DNA from: Pleionea sp. CnH1-48
GTDB taxonomy: Bacteria > Pseudomonadota > Gammaproteobacteria > Enterobacterales > Kangiellaceae
Length of the DNA stretch: 64,000 nucleotides
Reading direction: 5' to 3'
Assembly: GCF_024124665.1 (NCBI RefSeq)
Contig: NZ_JAMXSB010000003.1
Coordinates: 62,001-126,000, forward strand
Shown here: one piece after another, positions 53,901 through 62,417 of the stretch
How positions within the stretch are numbered: the stretch's first letter is position 1
How the letters are laid out: each line of letters opens with the position of its first letter
Made by a program: the position numbers and the translations under genes
Notes under the pieces: model-generated
The model's input: only the letters and a program-made list of their open reading frames with translations
Told to the model about the DNA's origin: nothing
Databases searched by the model: none

Positions 53901-54733
53901 GACTTAAAAGCTCCTGCAAATGCTTTGTACTTCATGTGTAAGGACTCAGAAGGAACGACACTCTCCTCAATTGACAAAATATCGTCAACTTGCGCAGTAG
54001 TAGACATACTGACAACAATGTTTTTCACGAAAGGTGCGCTTAAAGATAATGCAAAACTGTGAAACAAAGGAGAACGGTCATATACACCCACAGACTTTTC
54101 GAGCTCGTTCAAATCACTAGCTGTTATGGATGATACCTTTCCTGCTCCTAAAGGTCTTAGAACAACGGTGCTCATTTCTTCTACATCAACGGCATCCGAC
54201 TCCCAGAAGTTTAAATAGTTAATATGACCATCGAGTTGAGAATTTGGAATGACGTGACGCATAAATCGAGCAGAATAAGGAAAGCACATAAACGACTTTA
54301 CTTTGCCCGACTGTTTAAGCTCTGCGAAACATTCTTCTATCTGTTGGGATTGCGAGTCATACCTTTCAATCCTCAAGTCATCATCCAGGGGATTTAACCT
54401 CCACATCCATTGGCATACATCAATATGCTCAAGACCCGTTTCTTTTAAAAACTGATCAATACGATACTCGAACGTAGACTTGCAAAACGTCGACTCATCA
54501 AAATGTGGCCCAGAGACTTTTACAATACTGTCAATCTTAGCTCTATCAGCTTGGCTTAACTGAGACAAAGCAGAACAAAATAGTTGATAAGATTCGTACT
54601 CGTGAGATGCATGCAAGCTGGTAACTCCAGCTTTTAGGCAATACTCGATAAGAGAAGAGACTTCTTTAGCTCTCATCGACTTTTCTGCAAACCTCATTGT
54701 TCCAAGAGCGATACGAGACATATTGGCACTCAT
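53897..54733 (-). CDS. Aldo/keto reductase family protein
   Basis: The 278-residue protein follows the TIM-barrel AKR plan (IALGTMRFAEKSM, TSLHASHEYESYQLFCSAL, HIDVCQWMWRLNPLDDD). The usual catalytic Asp-Tyr-Lys-His set is not all clear; D/Y appear replaced by HASHEYES, so activity is uncertain. It lies between the dioxygenase and the acyltransferase, an unusual insertion in a bacillosamine-type gene set. It may reduce a keto or aldehyde group on the glycan building block. Confidence 0.75.
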   Translation of the reverse strand: MSANMSRIALGTMRFAEKSMRAKEVSSLIEYCLKAGVTSLHASHEYESYQLFCSALSQLSQADRAKIDSIVKVSGPHFDESTFCKSTFEYRIDQFLKETGLEHIDVCQWMWRLNPLDDDLRIERYDSQSQQIEECFAELKQSGKVKSFMCFPYSARFMRHVIPNSQLDGHINYLNFWESDAVDVEEMSTVVLRPLGAGKVSSITASDLNELEKSVGVYDRSPLFHSFALSLSAPFVKNIVVSMSTTAQVDDILSIEESVVPSESLHMKYKAFAGAFKS

Positions 54734-54747
54734 CCTTCTATTAAAGG

Positions 54748-55554
54748 TTAATCATTCCAAATGACTCCAGTCTTCCAGATAAAGCGATCATTAGTATCAT
54801 AGGCTTCAAACGGATTACGCCCATGAACCACAAAATGATCCCACCAATAAACACTTTCACCAGGCCTTAAACCAACAGCATGCTCCAAATAGGAACCCTT
54901 AACATGGGTTTCTAAAAACTCGAAAAAGCGACGATTCAAACTCTTATTGGCGTCACTTTCATTAGGTGAAATGCAATAGTAGTTGTAATTAAAAACAGGT
55001 TGTAGAGGATTTTCTAAATCGATGATCTTCTCTATTCGCTTGTTGCCTGCTTTCTCAAATATAACCGAAGTTTCACTTAGTTCAGAGAGTAGCTCTGGAT
55101 CAACAACTTTCATTCGCTCGACAAGTTCAACACCATCAACAAAGAGTGTCTCTCCTCCTCTGGCAGCCTTGTTTTTGCAATAAAACACCATAACATCGCA
55201 AGGTTCTGCAATGTATGACTCATCGGTATGAAGGGGTTGTGCATTCTTGCTGTGACGGTACGCACTCATATCAGGAACATCAGCATCGTAGCGAATTTCC
55301 ATCCAACGCTCACCTGTCTGAGCTCCACCAGCGGCATAATCCTCTGCTATGTCCTGTGCTCTACCTAATCTATCAGTGATTACATTATAAAATTCTCGTA
55401 AGTTTTCTACATGAAATCCTAAAGTGAGCTTTACTACTTTGTTTTTCTTCAGTGCTTGTTTTATTTGAATAGCGACTTTTTCTGGATCATCAGAACGAGA
55501 CTCAACGACCTCAATAAAACCATTGAGTTCTGGCTTACTAATTTGTGCCATCAT
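54748..55554 (-). CDS. TauD/TfdA-family Fe(II)/2-oxoglutarate dioxygenase
   Basis: I start at the ATG at 55554 (268 residues), just after GGAGA; a second ATG follows at 55551 and a longer frame to 55614 overlaps the transferase gene more. The iron ligands are visible: H-x-D in QPLHTDESY and the distal His in DHFVVHGRNPF. Such enzymes hydroxylate or desaturate small substrates. Its place within a surface-polysaccharide operon suggests it modifies a sugar or its amino-acyl substituent. The substrate is unknown. Confidence 0.85.
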   Translation of the reverse strand: MMAQISKPELNGFIEVVESRSDDPEKVAIQIKQALKKNKVVKLTLGFHVENLREFYNVITDRLGRAQDIAEDYAAGGAQTGERWMEIRYDADVPDMSAYRHSKNAQPLHTDESYIAEPCDVMVFYCKNKAARGGETLFVDGVELVERMKVVDPELLSELSETSVIFEKAGNKRIEKIIDLENPLQPVFNYNYYCISPNESDANKSLNRRFFEFLETHVKGSYLEHAVGLRPGESVYWWDHFVVHGRNPFEAYDTNDRFIWKTGVIWND

Positions 55555-56143
55555 ATTTCTCCATTGTTTCAGTAGATGACTGGTTAACAGACTCTCTGCG
55601 AACAACTTTAACAATAGTTAACAATACGATCTTGATATCGATCAATAGAGATTGATTTTCTACATACCACAAGTCTAGCTTGAACTTTTGCTTCCAGGTT
55701 AAAGTATTTCTCCCATTAACCTGTGCCCAGCCAGTGATTCCGGGCTTGACATTATGTCGTTGGCGCTCTTCATCCGTATAAATATCTAAGTAATCAGAAA
55801 GAAACGGACGTGGTCCCACAAAAGACATATCTCCCTTAAGGATATTAAATAACTGTGGTAATTCGTCAAGACTCAGTGACCTGACAACGGCCCCAAACTT
55901 AGTTAAACGCTCAGAGTCAGGTAAAAGCTCACCACTACTATCTCTTTCGTTAGTCATGGTTTTGAACTTTATTATCTTAAATACTCGATTTTTATATCCT
56001 CCCCTTTTCTGAAGGAAAAAGGGGTTAGAGCTTAGAGAAATGGCTAATCCGACGCTGACTGCCAACATAAAAGGAAAAAGCAATATAAGTAAAATAAAAG
56101 CCATCACCTTATCCGAGAAAGGTTTGACTATTTGAGCATACAT
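55538..56143 (-). CDS. PglC-like undecaprenyl-phosphate sugar phosphotransferase
   Basis: I start at the ATG at 56143 (201 residues: MYAQIVKPFSDKV); the longer frame starts with TTG at 56179. One hydrophobic helix (about 13-37) is followed by the catalytic core: FKIIKFKTMTNERDSSGELL, SLDELPQLFNILKGDMSFVG, PRPF and GITGWAQVNGR. This monotopic family moves a phospho-sugar onto undecaprenyl phosphate and begins repeat-unit synthesis. It follows a glycosyltransferase gene. Confidence 0.93.
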   Translation of the reverse strand: MYAQIVKPFSDKVMAFILLILLFPFMLAVSVGLAISLSSNPFFLQKRGGYKNRVFKIIKFKTMTNERDSSGELLPDSERLTKFGAVVRSLSLDELPQLFNILKGDMSFVGPRPFLSDYLDIYTDEERQRHNVKPGITGWAQVNGRNTLTWKQKFKLDLWYVENQSLLIDIKIVLLTIVKVVRRESVNQSSTETMEKYDGTN

Positions 56144-56184
56144 CTTAATCCAACACCTCGATAATTTTAACGCTTTCAACTAAA

Positions 56185-57396
56185 TCAGGGAAGAACGACT
56201 TCAACCCATTTTTCAGCAAGCTCTTTCCGATTAAACTTTTTGTGGGCTAATTGTCTAGCGTTCTCCCCCATCTCAAATAATACTTCAGGAGAACTAGCCG
56301 CGGATTCCAGAGCATCAGCAAAAGCAGCGGGATCATCCGGAGGCACTACCAAGCCGCAGTTTTCATCTAATATCATATCAGCTAACCATCCAGGGTAGTT
56401 ATTTAGCACCGGTAGCCCTGCTGAAATATAGTCAAAGAACTTATTAGGAGATGTTCCGTAATAAAACGCGGGTACATTTGCTAATATTTGCATTCCTAAA
56501 TCGGCACTAGCCATTAAGCCAGTTAATTTTATTTTATTGACAGGATCTAAGAAAATAACATTGTCTAGAGACATATCTTTTGCCATATGAACTAAATCAG
56601 GCTTTAGTTTACCTTGACCAACCAATACAAGTTTAATATCTTCTCGGCCTCTCTTTTTTAGAACCTCGGCTGTTTTTAATACCGCATCTAACCCATTTGC
56701 TATTCCATGAGTCCCCGTAAATATTGCCATAAAGTCACTATCAGAAACGCTATCAGGCCTCCATTTACGTTCGGAGCCTGATGAAAATATGCCCAAATCA
56801 CAACCATTAGGAATCATTTCGATAGCTTCATCTTTTATACCTCGACTATGAATGCCTTTTACAATTCCAGGTGACAAACCAACACAAGCATGAGCAGAGC
56901 GATATGAAGACCATTCCAAAATAGACATTAACTTAAGCACGACAGGATTGGTGATAACTCCCATTTCTCTTGGTAGTTCGGGCCAAAGATCTCGCACTTC
57001 AAAAACAAAGCGCTTTTTCCTTAACCAGCGCGCAGCTATCCCAGGGATACCGGCTGTCAACGGAGTCGATGTAGCAAAGACAACATCATAATCATGCGTC
57101 AAAGAAATACCAATACTTTTGAAGGCAAACTTCAAAAAAGTCATCGACCTTTTTAAAAAGCCATCTTTGTTTGAATAAGCTAAATCAAATTCAATAATAT
57201 AGATATTATCTACTAAACCTTCTCGACGACCATTACGAAACTCTGTTGCCAATCCAGTTTCTCCTCCGCCATAACTGCCGCAAACCATCGTTACATCATG
57301 GCCGTGTTCAATGAGCTTTTTCGCCATCTCGTAAGAGCGAATTCCAGTAGAACCAGAAGGAGTGGAAAAGTGCTGGTGAAAATATAAAACTTTCAT
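56185..57396 (-). CDS. Glycosyltransferase family 4 (WbuB-like)
   Basis: The 403-residue GT-B enzyme begins MKVLYFHQHFSTPSGSTGIR, the WbuB-type start. Its donor-binding part includes IFTGTHGIANGLDAVL, LVGQGKLKPDL and SPNKFFDYISAGLPVL. It should add one sugar to the lipid-linked repeat. It ends 42 bases before the PglC-like start and begins 4 bases past the heparinase-like gene. Confidence 0.9.
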   Translation of the reverse strand: MKVLYFHQHFSTPSGSTGIRSYEMAKKLIEHGHDVTMVCGSYGGGETGLATEFRNGRREGLVDNIYIIEFDLAYSNKDGFLKRSMTFLKFAFKSIGISLTHDYDVVFATSTPLTAGIPGIAARWLRKKRFVFEVRDLWPELPREMGVITNPVVLKLMSILEWSSYRSAHACVGLSPGIVKGIHSRGIKDEAIEMIPNGCDLGIFSSGSERKWRPDSVSDSDFMAIFTGTHGIANGLDAVLKTAEVLKKRGREDIKLVLVGQGKLKPDLVHMAKDMSLDNVIFLDPVNKIKLTGLMASADLGMQILANVPAFYYGTSPNKFFDYISAGLPVLNNYPGWLADMILDENCGLVVPPDDPAAFADALESAASSPEVLFEMGENARQLAHKKFNRKELAEKWVEVVLP

Positions 57397-57400
57397 TAAA

Positions 57401-59197
57401 TTACCATTGAATTGTTGTTAAAACACTGGATTGTTTTTGAAGCTCTACTTCCAGAACTGGCAGCTGCTTTTTTTGATAATAAAAGCGTGATTCCCAACCA
57501 TCAACAATACGCAGTAGAACAGGCTCATCAGAATCCACATTAATAACTACCTGTTCGCCAATAACATGATTGCCTTGAATAGAATACTTTCCAGGTAGAA
57601 GACGCCATCGAAAAACTACCTTGTCTTTAAATCCTGAAGGTTGGTCTTTGACTTCAAGTACTGCATCTTTCAAAGTAACCTGTCGACAATGGCGACCTCC
57701 AAGATAATCAGTGTAACAAGCAGAATATGAACTCCCATCCTTCTCTGAGTGTATCTCATCTTTAGAAATCGCAGTTAACCATTCTCCAAATAGAAATCTA
57801 GATATTTTTGGCATCTGCTCTCGGTCATCAAACTGCGCAGTATTGTGAGAGGCTACCCCTTGAAAATATTCGAGCCATTGCTCCCCAGCATTGTAGCTAT
57901 AAGAGCCGCCATCTCTGAGAATATTTTTTTCATTAACCCATAAATCAACATGCATAGCGTCACATTGACTAGGGCGAAATCGAAACCTAGGAAATCGAAA
58001 AAACACTTTTGAATTGCCATGACGAAGCAATGCGAAGCCACCTTCTTTAGAAAGCTTTTCGTGACTTAAGTCTAAGCGTTCACGGCAAGATGGTAAAGAT
58101 AGGAGCATGATTGGCAAGTTATAATCGCCTTCTCCCTCAAACGCCAAAGCTCCATAAAACAGGTTTGCTGCTAGTTGAACCGTAGGCCGATAATCTCGAT
58201 ATGGAGCAGAAGATAGAGGAATAAGACGCGCACCATCGTTTGCTCCTAAATTAGGAACGTCGCCAGATATAGGTTCAACTAAATCAAAAAGCCAAGAGGT
58301 CGCTTTTCTGGCTTTTTTATAAAAACTGCTTGAAAAATCTGGTTGGCCAAAATGCCTGCGAATATACTCGCAGTAGGACAAGGTATCTAACATCAAACGA
58401 TGATAGTTCGTTGAATACTGACTAAAACTCCCATCCTCTAAAATGAGTCTATTAGTTCTATTTTCTAACCAATAGCGACCTTTATTTAACCATTTTTGAG
58501 CTCTCGAATCTTTGCCTCGAAGAAAGCATCCACCTACGAACAAAGCCGCAGCTTCACTGGTACCATGATTATTGTCTTGAGCCACCGCATACATCATTGA
58601 AGGAGAAATGCGCTCTAAATGTTGAGTAAGTAGTTTTACAAAAGAATCGGAGAGCTCTTGCTTAAGCAAAAGAGCAGCAAGAGTAAGATGAATTACTCGG
58701 ATAGAAGCTTCTTGTCCACATTTCCAGTTAACGCCTAGGTTGCAAGGATTCTTTTCGCTCCAATCACTTAGCCATTGATTAAGCTTATTGAAGGAAGCTT
58801 CATCACCAGACAAATAATTCAAAGCATGATGAATTACCCAATCAAATCTTGATAATTCCCAATATAACTTAATATCACCTGCCAGACCGAAGTCAGGAAT
58901 ATCACTCCAATGGGTTAAACCCGCGTTATGTTTTCCTCCATCTAATACAGATGCATGCCAATCGGGTATTTCATTTAATGAAACCTCATGCCACCCAAAA
59001 GCACTAAAGGAATCTTTATAATCTAGTGCTTCAATAATAGGTAATGTCTGCTTTGTAAAAAAAGAGCCTGCTATCGGCTCTCTAGACTTAAAAAGAGCTT
59101 TAGCCCCTCCAAACTTGAGAGCAGAGCGATAGAGCACCACTCTTAACAAATTAGGAATACCAAGCTTAACTAGTGTTTTTATTTTTTGCAGCTTCAT
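57401..59197 (-). CDS. Heparinase II/III-family protein
   Basis: The 598-residue protein has the family layout: an alpha/alpha toroid (about 80-340, with QDNNHGTSEAAALFVGGCFL and SFSQYSTNYHRLMLDTLSYC) and a C-terminal beta-sandwich (FRFRPSQCDAMHVDLWVN, GVASHNTAQFDDREQM). Catalytic Tyr and His candidates are present. No signal peptide is seen, so it probably acts inside the cell or on nascent chains, as its homologues in polysaccharide operons seem to. Its ATG overlaps the oxidoreductase stop by four bases. Confidence 0.88.
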   Translation of the reverse strand: MKLQKIKTLVKLGIPNLLRVVLYRSALKFGGAKALFKSREPIAGSFFTKQTLPIIEALDYKDSFSAFGWHEVSLNEIPDWHASVLDGGKHNAGLTHWSDIPDFGLAGDIKLYWELSRFDWVIHHALNYLSGDEASFNKLNQWLSDWSEKNPCNLGVNWKCGQEASIRVIHLTLAALLLKQELSDSFVKLLTQHLERISPSMMYAVAQDNNHGTSEAAALFVGGCFLRGKDSRAQKWLNKGRYWLENRTNRLILEDGSFSQYSTNYHRLMLDTLSYCEYIRRHFGQPDFSSSFYKKARKATSWLFDLVEPISGDVPNLGANDGARLIPLSSAPYRDYRPTVQLAANLFYGALAFEGEGDYNLPIMLLSLPSCRERLDLSHEKLSKEGGFALLRHGNSKVFFRFPRFRFRPSQCDAMHVDLWVNEKNILRDGGSYSYNAGEQWLEYFQGVASHNTAQFDDREQMPKISRFLFGEWLTAISKDEIHSEKDGSSYSACYTDYLGGRHCRQVTLKDAVLEVKDQPSGFKDKVVFRWRLLPGKYSIQGNHVIGEQVVINVDSDEPVLLRIVDGWESRFYYQKKQLPVLEVELQKQSSVLTTIQW

Positions 59198-61329
59198 GAA
59201 TGTCTTATCTGTTCCGCTGCATCAAGCGTTGCTTCAGCGACTTCAAACAACTCTTCGACTGTAATAGGTGTATTCATACCTAACTCTACAGCTTCTAAAA
59301 AGCATCTTGCACACTCGTTGTGCCCTTTATCTTGACGCCATAAATTCAATTTATTAAATCCGGCCCAACCATATCCTTTCATTTTTCTGAAGTTATCAAG
59401 CTGTAGCACTTTTCCAGCGGCAAAAACCTCTACTCTCTCTTTAGGAAAACTTGAAGCACCATTGGCAAAATAATGAATGGTACCGAAAGAGCCATCTTCG
59501 AAGCGTATCGAAATCGAAGCTTTGTCTTCAGTAATATCAATGCCTTCTGTTCTTCCCATGCTATGAGCTTCAACGGATAATATTTTGCTACCTGCTAGAT
59601 GTCTCATTAAGTCTATAAAATGACACGCCTCGCCAATGATTCGACCTCCTCCGACTTGAATGTCTTGAACCCAATGTTCAGAAGGGACTTCTCCTGCATT
59701 TACCGTAATAATAAAAGATTTTGGCTCATTGACAGTTATCAGCAACTCTTTCATCTTCTTTATGTGAGGAGAAAATCGTCGATTAAAACCGACCATTAAA
59801 TGGGGTCCCGAACCATCCTTACAAACACTCCTATATGTATCTCGAATCTTATCTAGCTCATCTCTAGTTATCGCTAGCGGTTTCTCAACAAATATATTCT
59901 TATTTGTCTTTAATGCGGATACTACAAATTTCGCATGAGAGTTATGGCGAGTCACAATTGCTACCGTATTTATCTCATCATTCTCTAACAACTTTTGAGT
60001 ATCTGTAGTAGCCTCACCGAACCCCGCTTTTTCTCCATGAATAACTCCACTGGTACCTCCAGACGTGGATATAGAGTGCAATTGTGCTCCAGCCTTTTTA
60101 AAAGCAGGTATCAACATTCTAGAAGCGTAATTGCCGGCCCCAATAAAACCTACTACTGGCTTATTTTTGCTATACGAAGTAGGCTGTAGAAGGACAGAGG
60201 GTGTATGCCTCGACTCAGAAGGGCTCGAGTAGTTGATTATAATTCCGAGAGCAGAACTGTCTTCGGTCAATACTTGATAGGCAGATTCAGCATCACTAAA
60301 ATCAAAGCGATGTGTAATTAATGAAGTAACATTCAGCTGCCCTCTAGCCATCATGTCAAGCACAGCTTCAAAGTTCCGTTGTTCAGTCCACCGAACGAAA
60401 GCATAGGGGTAGTCTTGACCTTTTTCTTCATAGTTAGGGTCATAACGACCAGGGCCGTATGAGCAAGATACTTGAAAGCTTAATTCTTTTTCATAAAAGT
60501 CGGCACGACTTAAACTCAGCCCAGTTACTCCAACTAAAACAATTCTCCCTCTTTTGCGGCACATATGAGCAGCTTGAGAGATAGGCTCATTAGACTTAGT
60601 TGAAGCAGTGACAATAACACCGTCAACGCCCTTACCACGACTAAAGCTTTTAGCAACGGTTATAGGATCTTCACCTTTCGCCAGATTACAAACTTCGGCA
60701 CCAAAAGATTTTGCAAGCTCTAGCTTTTGACTATCAAAGTCCAAAGCTAGTACACGACAGCCATGTGCCAGTAAGAGTTGAACTGTAAGCAATCCAATCA
60801 GTCCAACCCCAGTAACAACAAAGCACTCTCCAAGAGTCGGCTTCAATAACCGAATACCCTGCAGTCCAATGCTAGCTACAACAGTAAAAGCAGCCTCTTC
60901 GTCAGATACACCATCAGGAATCTTTGCGCAAAGATTCTTCGACACTCGTACTACATCTGCATGTGGGCCATTAGACACCACCCTATCTCCAGCCTTGAAA
61001 TTTTCAGCGCTTTCTCCAGCTACATTTACTACACCGACATTACAGTAACCTAAGGGTAAAGGTTGTGCTAGTTTAGATCTTACGGCATCAATAGTTGTCA
61101 TTAATCCATCAGTCTTAACTTTTTCTAACACTTGCTTAACTTTATCAGGTTGTTGTTTGGCTTTCGCGAGCATAGAAGCTTTTCCAAACTCCACCAACAT
61201 TCTCTCTGTACCTACTGATACTAATGTAGACTGGGTATCAATTAATAATGTATTTTTTGCTGCCAATGGAGACGGAGCTTCTTTTATCATAGTGCTACCG
61301 TTCGACAAATCTTGAAGAACCTGTTTCAT
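59194..61329 (-). CDS. Bi-domain oxidoreductase (zinc-type dehydrogenase plus Gfo/Idh/MocA)
   Basis: The 711-residue protein joins an MDR alcohol-dehydrogenase-like half (about 1-350: GYCNVGVV, VTGVGLIGLLTVQLLLAHG) to a Gfo/Idh/MocA half (about 390-711: VGFIGAGNYASRMLIPAFKK, VEKPLAITRDEL, GEACHFIDLMRHLAG). The catalytic zinc cysteine of the first half is not clear. Such fusions are typical of polysaccharide operons beside heparinase-like genes and may oxidise a UDP-sugar. It overlaps both neighbours by four bases. Confidence 0.9.
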   Translation of the reverse strand: MKQVLQDLSNGSTMIKEAPSPLAAKNTLLIDTQSTLVSVGTERMLVEFGKASMLAKAKQQPDKVKQVLEKVKTDGLMTTIDAVRSKLAQPLPLGYCNVGVVNVAGESAENFKAGDRVVSNGPHADVVRVSKNLCAKIPDGVSDEEAAFTVVASIGLQGIRLLKPTLGECFVVTGVGLIGLLTVQLLLAHGCRVLALDFDSQKLELAKSFGAEVCNLAKGEDPITVAKSFSRGKGVDGVIVTASTKSNEPISQAAHMCRKRGRIVLVGVTGLSLSRADFYEKELSFQVSCSYGPGRYDPNYEEKGQDYPYAFVRWTEQRNFEAVLDMMARGQLNVTSLITHRFDFSDAESAYQVLTEDSSALGIIINYSSPSESRHTPSVLLQPTSYSKNKPVVGFIGAGNYASRMLIPAFKKAGAQLHSISTSGGTSGVIHGEKAGFGEATTDTQKLLENDEINTVAIVTRHNSHAKFVVSALKTNKNIFVEKPLAITRDELDKIRDTYRSVCKDGSGPHLMVGFNRRFSPHIKKMKELLITVNEPKSFIITVNAGEVPSEHWVQDIQVGGGRIIGEACHFIDLMRHLAGSKILSVEAHSMGRTEGIDITEDKASISIRFEDGSFGTIHYFANGASSFPKERVEVFAAGKVLQLDNFRKMKGYGWAGFNKLNLWRQDKGHNECARCFLEAVELGMNTPITVEELFEVAEATLDAAEQIRHS

Positions 61330-62417
61330 GAATCACCAATTATTCTGTTAAGTAAAATAGAGCAGTTTTCGTACCTACTATGATTTTGCTTATAAACTTC
61401 AATAGCCGCTTGAGAATAACATTCAACAAGCTCCGGCTTCTCAATGTATGACTTCATCGCATTATATATACTTTCACTAGAGTTATTTGCAAGTAAGTGG
61501 CCATTCTCTCCATTAATAAGGGAGTCAGATACCCCTCCAACATTCGTGCATATTGCAGGAAGACCTAATGCTAGAGCTTCTAAAAAGGAATTAGGGAATC
61601 CCTCCGCTTCGGAAGGCAAAATGAATACATGTGAGTTTTTATATGTTTCTACAACATAGTCTTTATCTTGCCATCCATGCAAGGTCACATAATCTTGAAG
61701 CTGATTATTCACTACATAATCAGAGCAATACCCTTCTAAAGTCCCACCTCCAACAAGATCAACATGAAATGTGAATTCTTTAGACAGCTCACTTATAGCA
61801 CTAAGCAATTGAGTGACGCCTTTCTCTTTTACCATCCACCCAACGAAAACAAACCTAATCAGTTTATCCTCTGCCTTTTTGGGGACTGTTAATGTAGGAA
61901 AACTTGCAGAGAGCCAATTTCTTACTACGAAAACCTTAGACTCTTTAACACCAATACTACTATAGAATAGTTTCCAGTCCTCTCCTTGAGCACCTATATT
62001 TTGGGGGACTTTCAAGAAAGTCGAGGCGATAATTCGATAAAACTTACTTTTGTTGACCTGATTCATAAAGTGACCAGATCTCATGAAAAAGACATCGGGA
62101 ACTTTGCGAAGCCGACATATCATTGAGAGAACAATTCTTTCATAAAAACTCATCCCCGAGCTGCTAAAAATAATTACCCCCTGAACATTATCACTGCTCA
62201 AAGAGGAAAAGAGCTCAACAACTCTTTGCCAACCTCGTTTTAAACGAGCCTTTAAAGGAGGCACTGGAAAACTAGACTGCGTGGTATCTATTACTTTTAC
62301 AGAGTAGCCTAACTTCTCCGCGTGTTCGATCAGTCCTATGGACGCTGTCAATTGGCCACCTGGATTGGGGACTGATGACTCAGGAACTCTTGCTCCAACC
62401 AATATTATTGACTTCAT
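61326..62417 (-). CDS. Glycosyltransferase family 4
   Basis: The 363-residue GT-B enzyme has a donor-binding half with VFVGWMVKEKGVTQLLSAIS, VDLVGGGTLEG, SHVFILPSEAEGFPNSFLEA and LGLPAICTNVGGVSD. It likely adds a sugar to the growing repeat unit. Its first codon overlaps the stop of the asparagine-synthase-like gene (ATGA), and its own stop overlaps the oxidoreductase start. Confidence 0.92.
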   Translation of the reverse strand: MKSIILVGARVPESSVPNPGGQLTASIGLIEHAEKLGYSVKVIDTTQSSFPVPPLKARLKRGWQRVVELFSSLSSDNVQGVIIFSSSGMSFYERIVLSMICRLRKVPDVFFMRSGHFMNQVNKSKFYRIIASTFLKVPQNIGAQGEDWKLFYSSIGVKESKVFVVRNWLSASFPTLTVPKKAEDKLIRFVFVGWMVKEKGVTQLLSAISELSKEFTFHVDLVGGGTLEGYCSDYVVNNQLQDYVTLHGWQDKDYVVETYKNSHVFILPSEAEGFPNSFLEALALGLPAICTNVGGVSDSLINGENGHLLANNSSESIYNAMKSYIEKPELVECYSQAAIEVYKQNHSRYENCSILLNRIIGDS

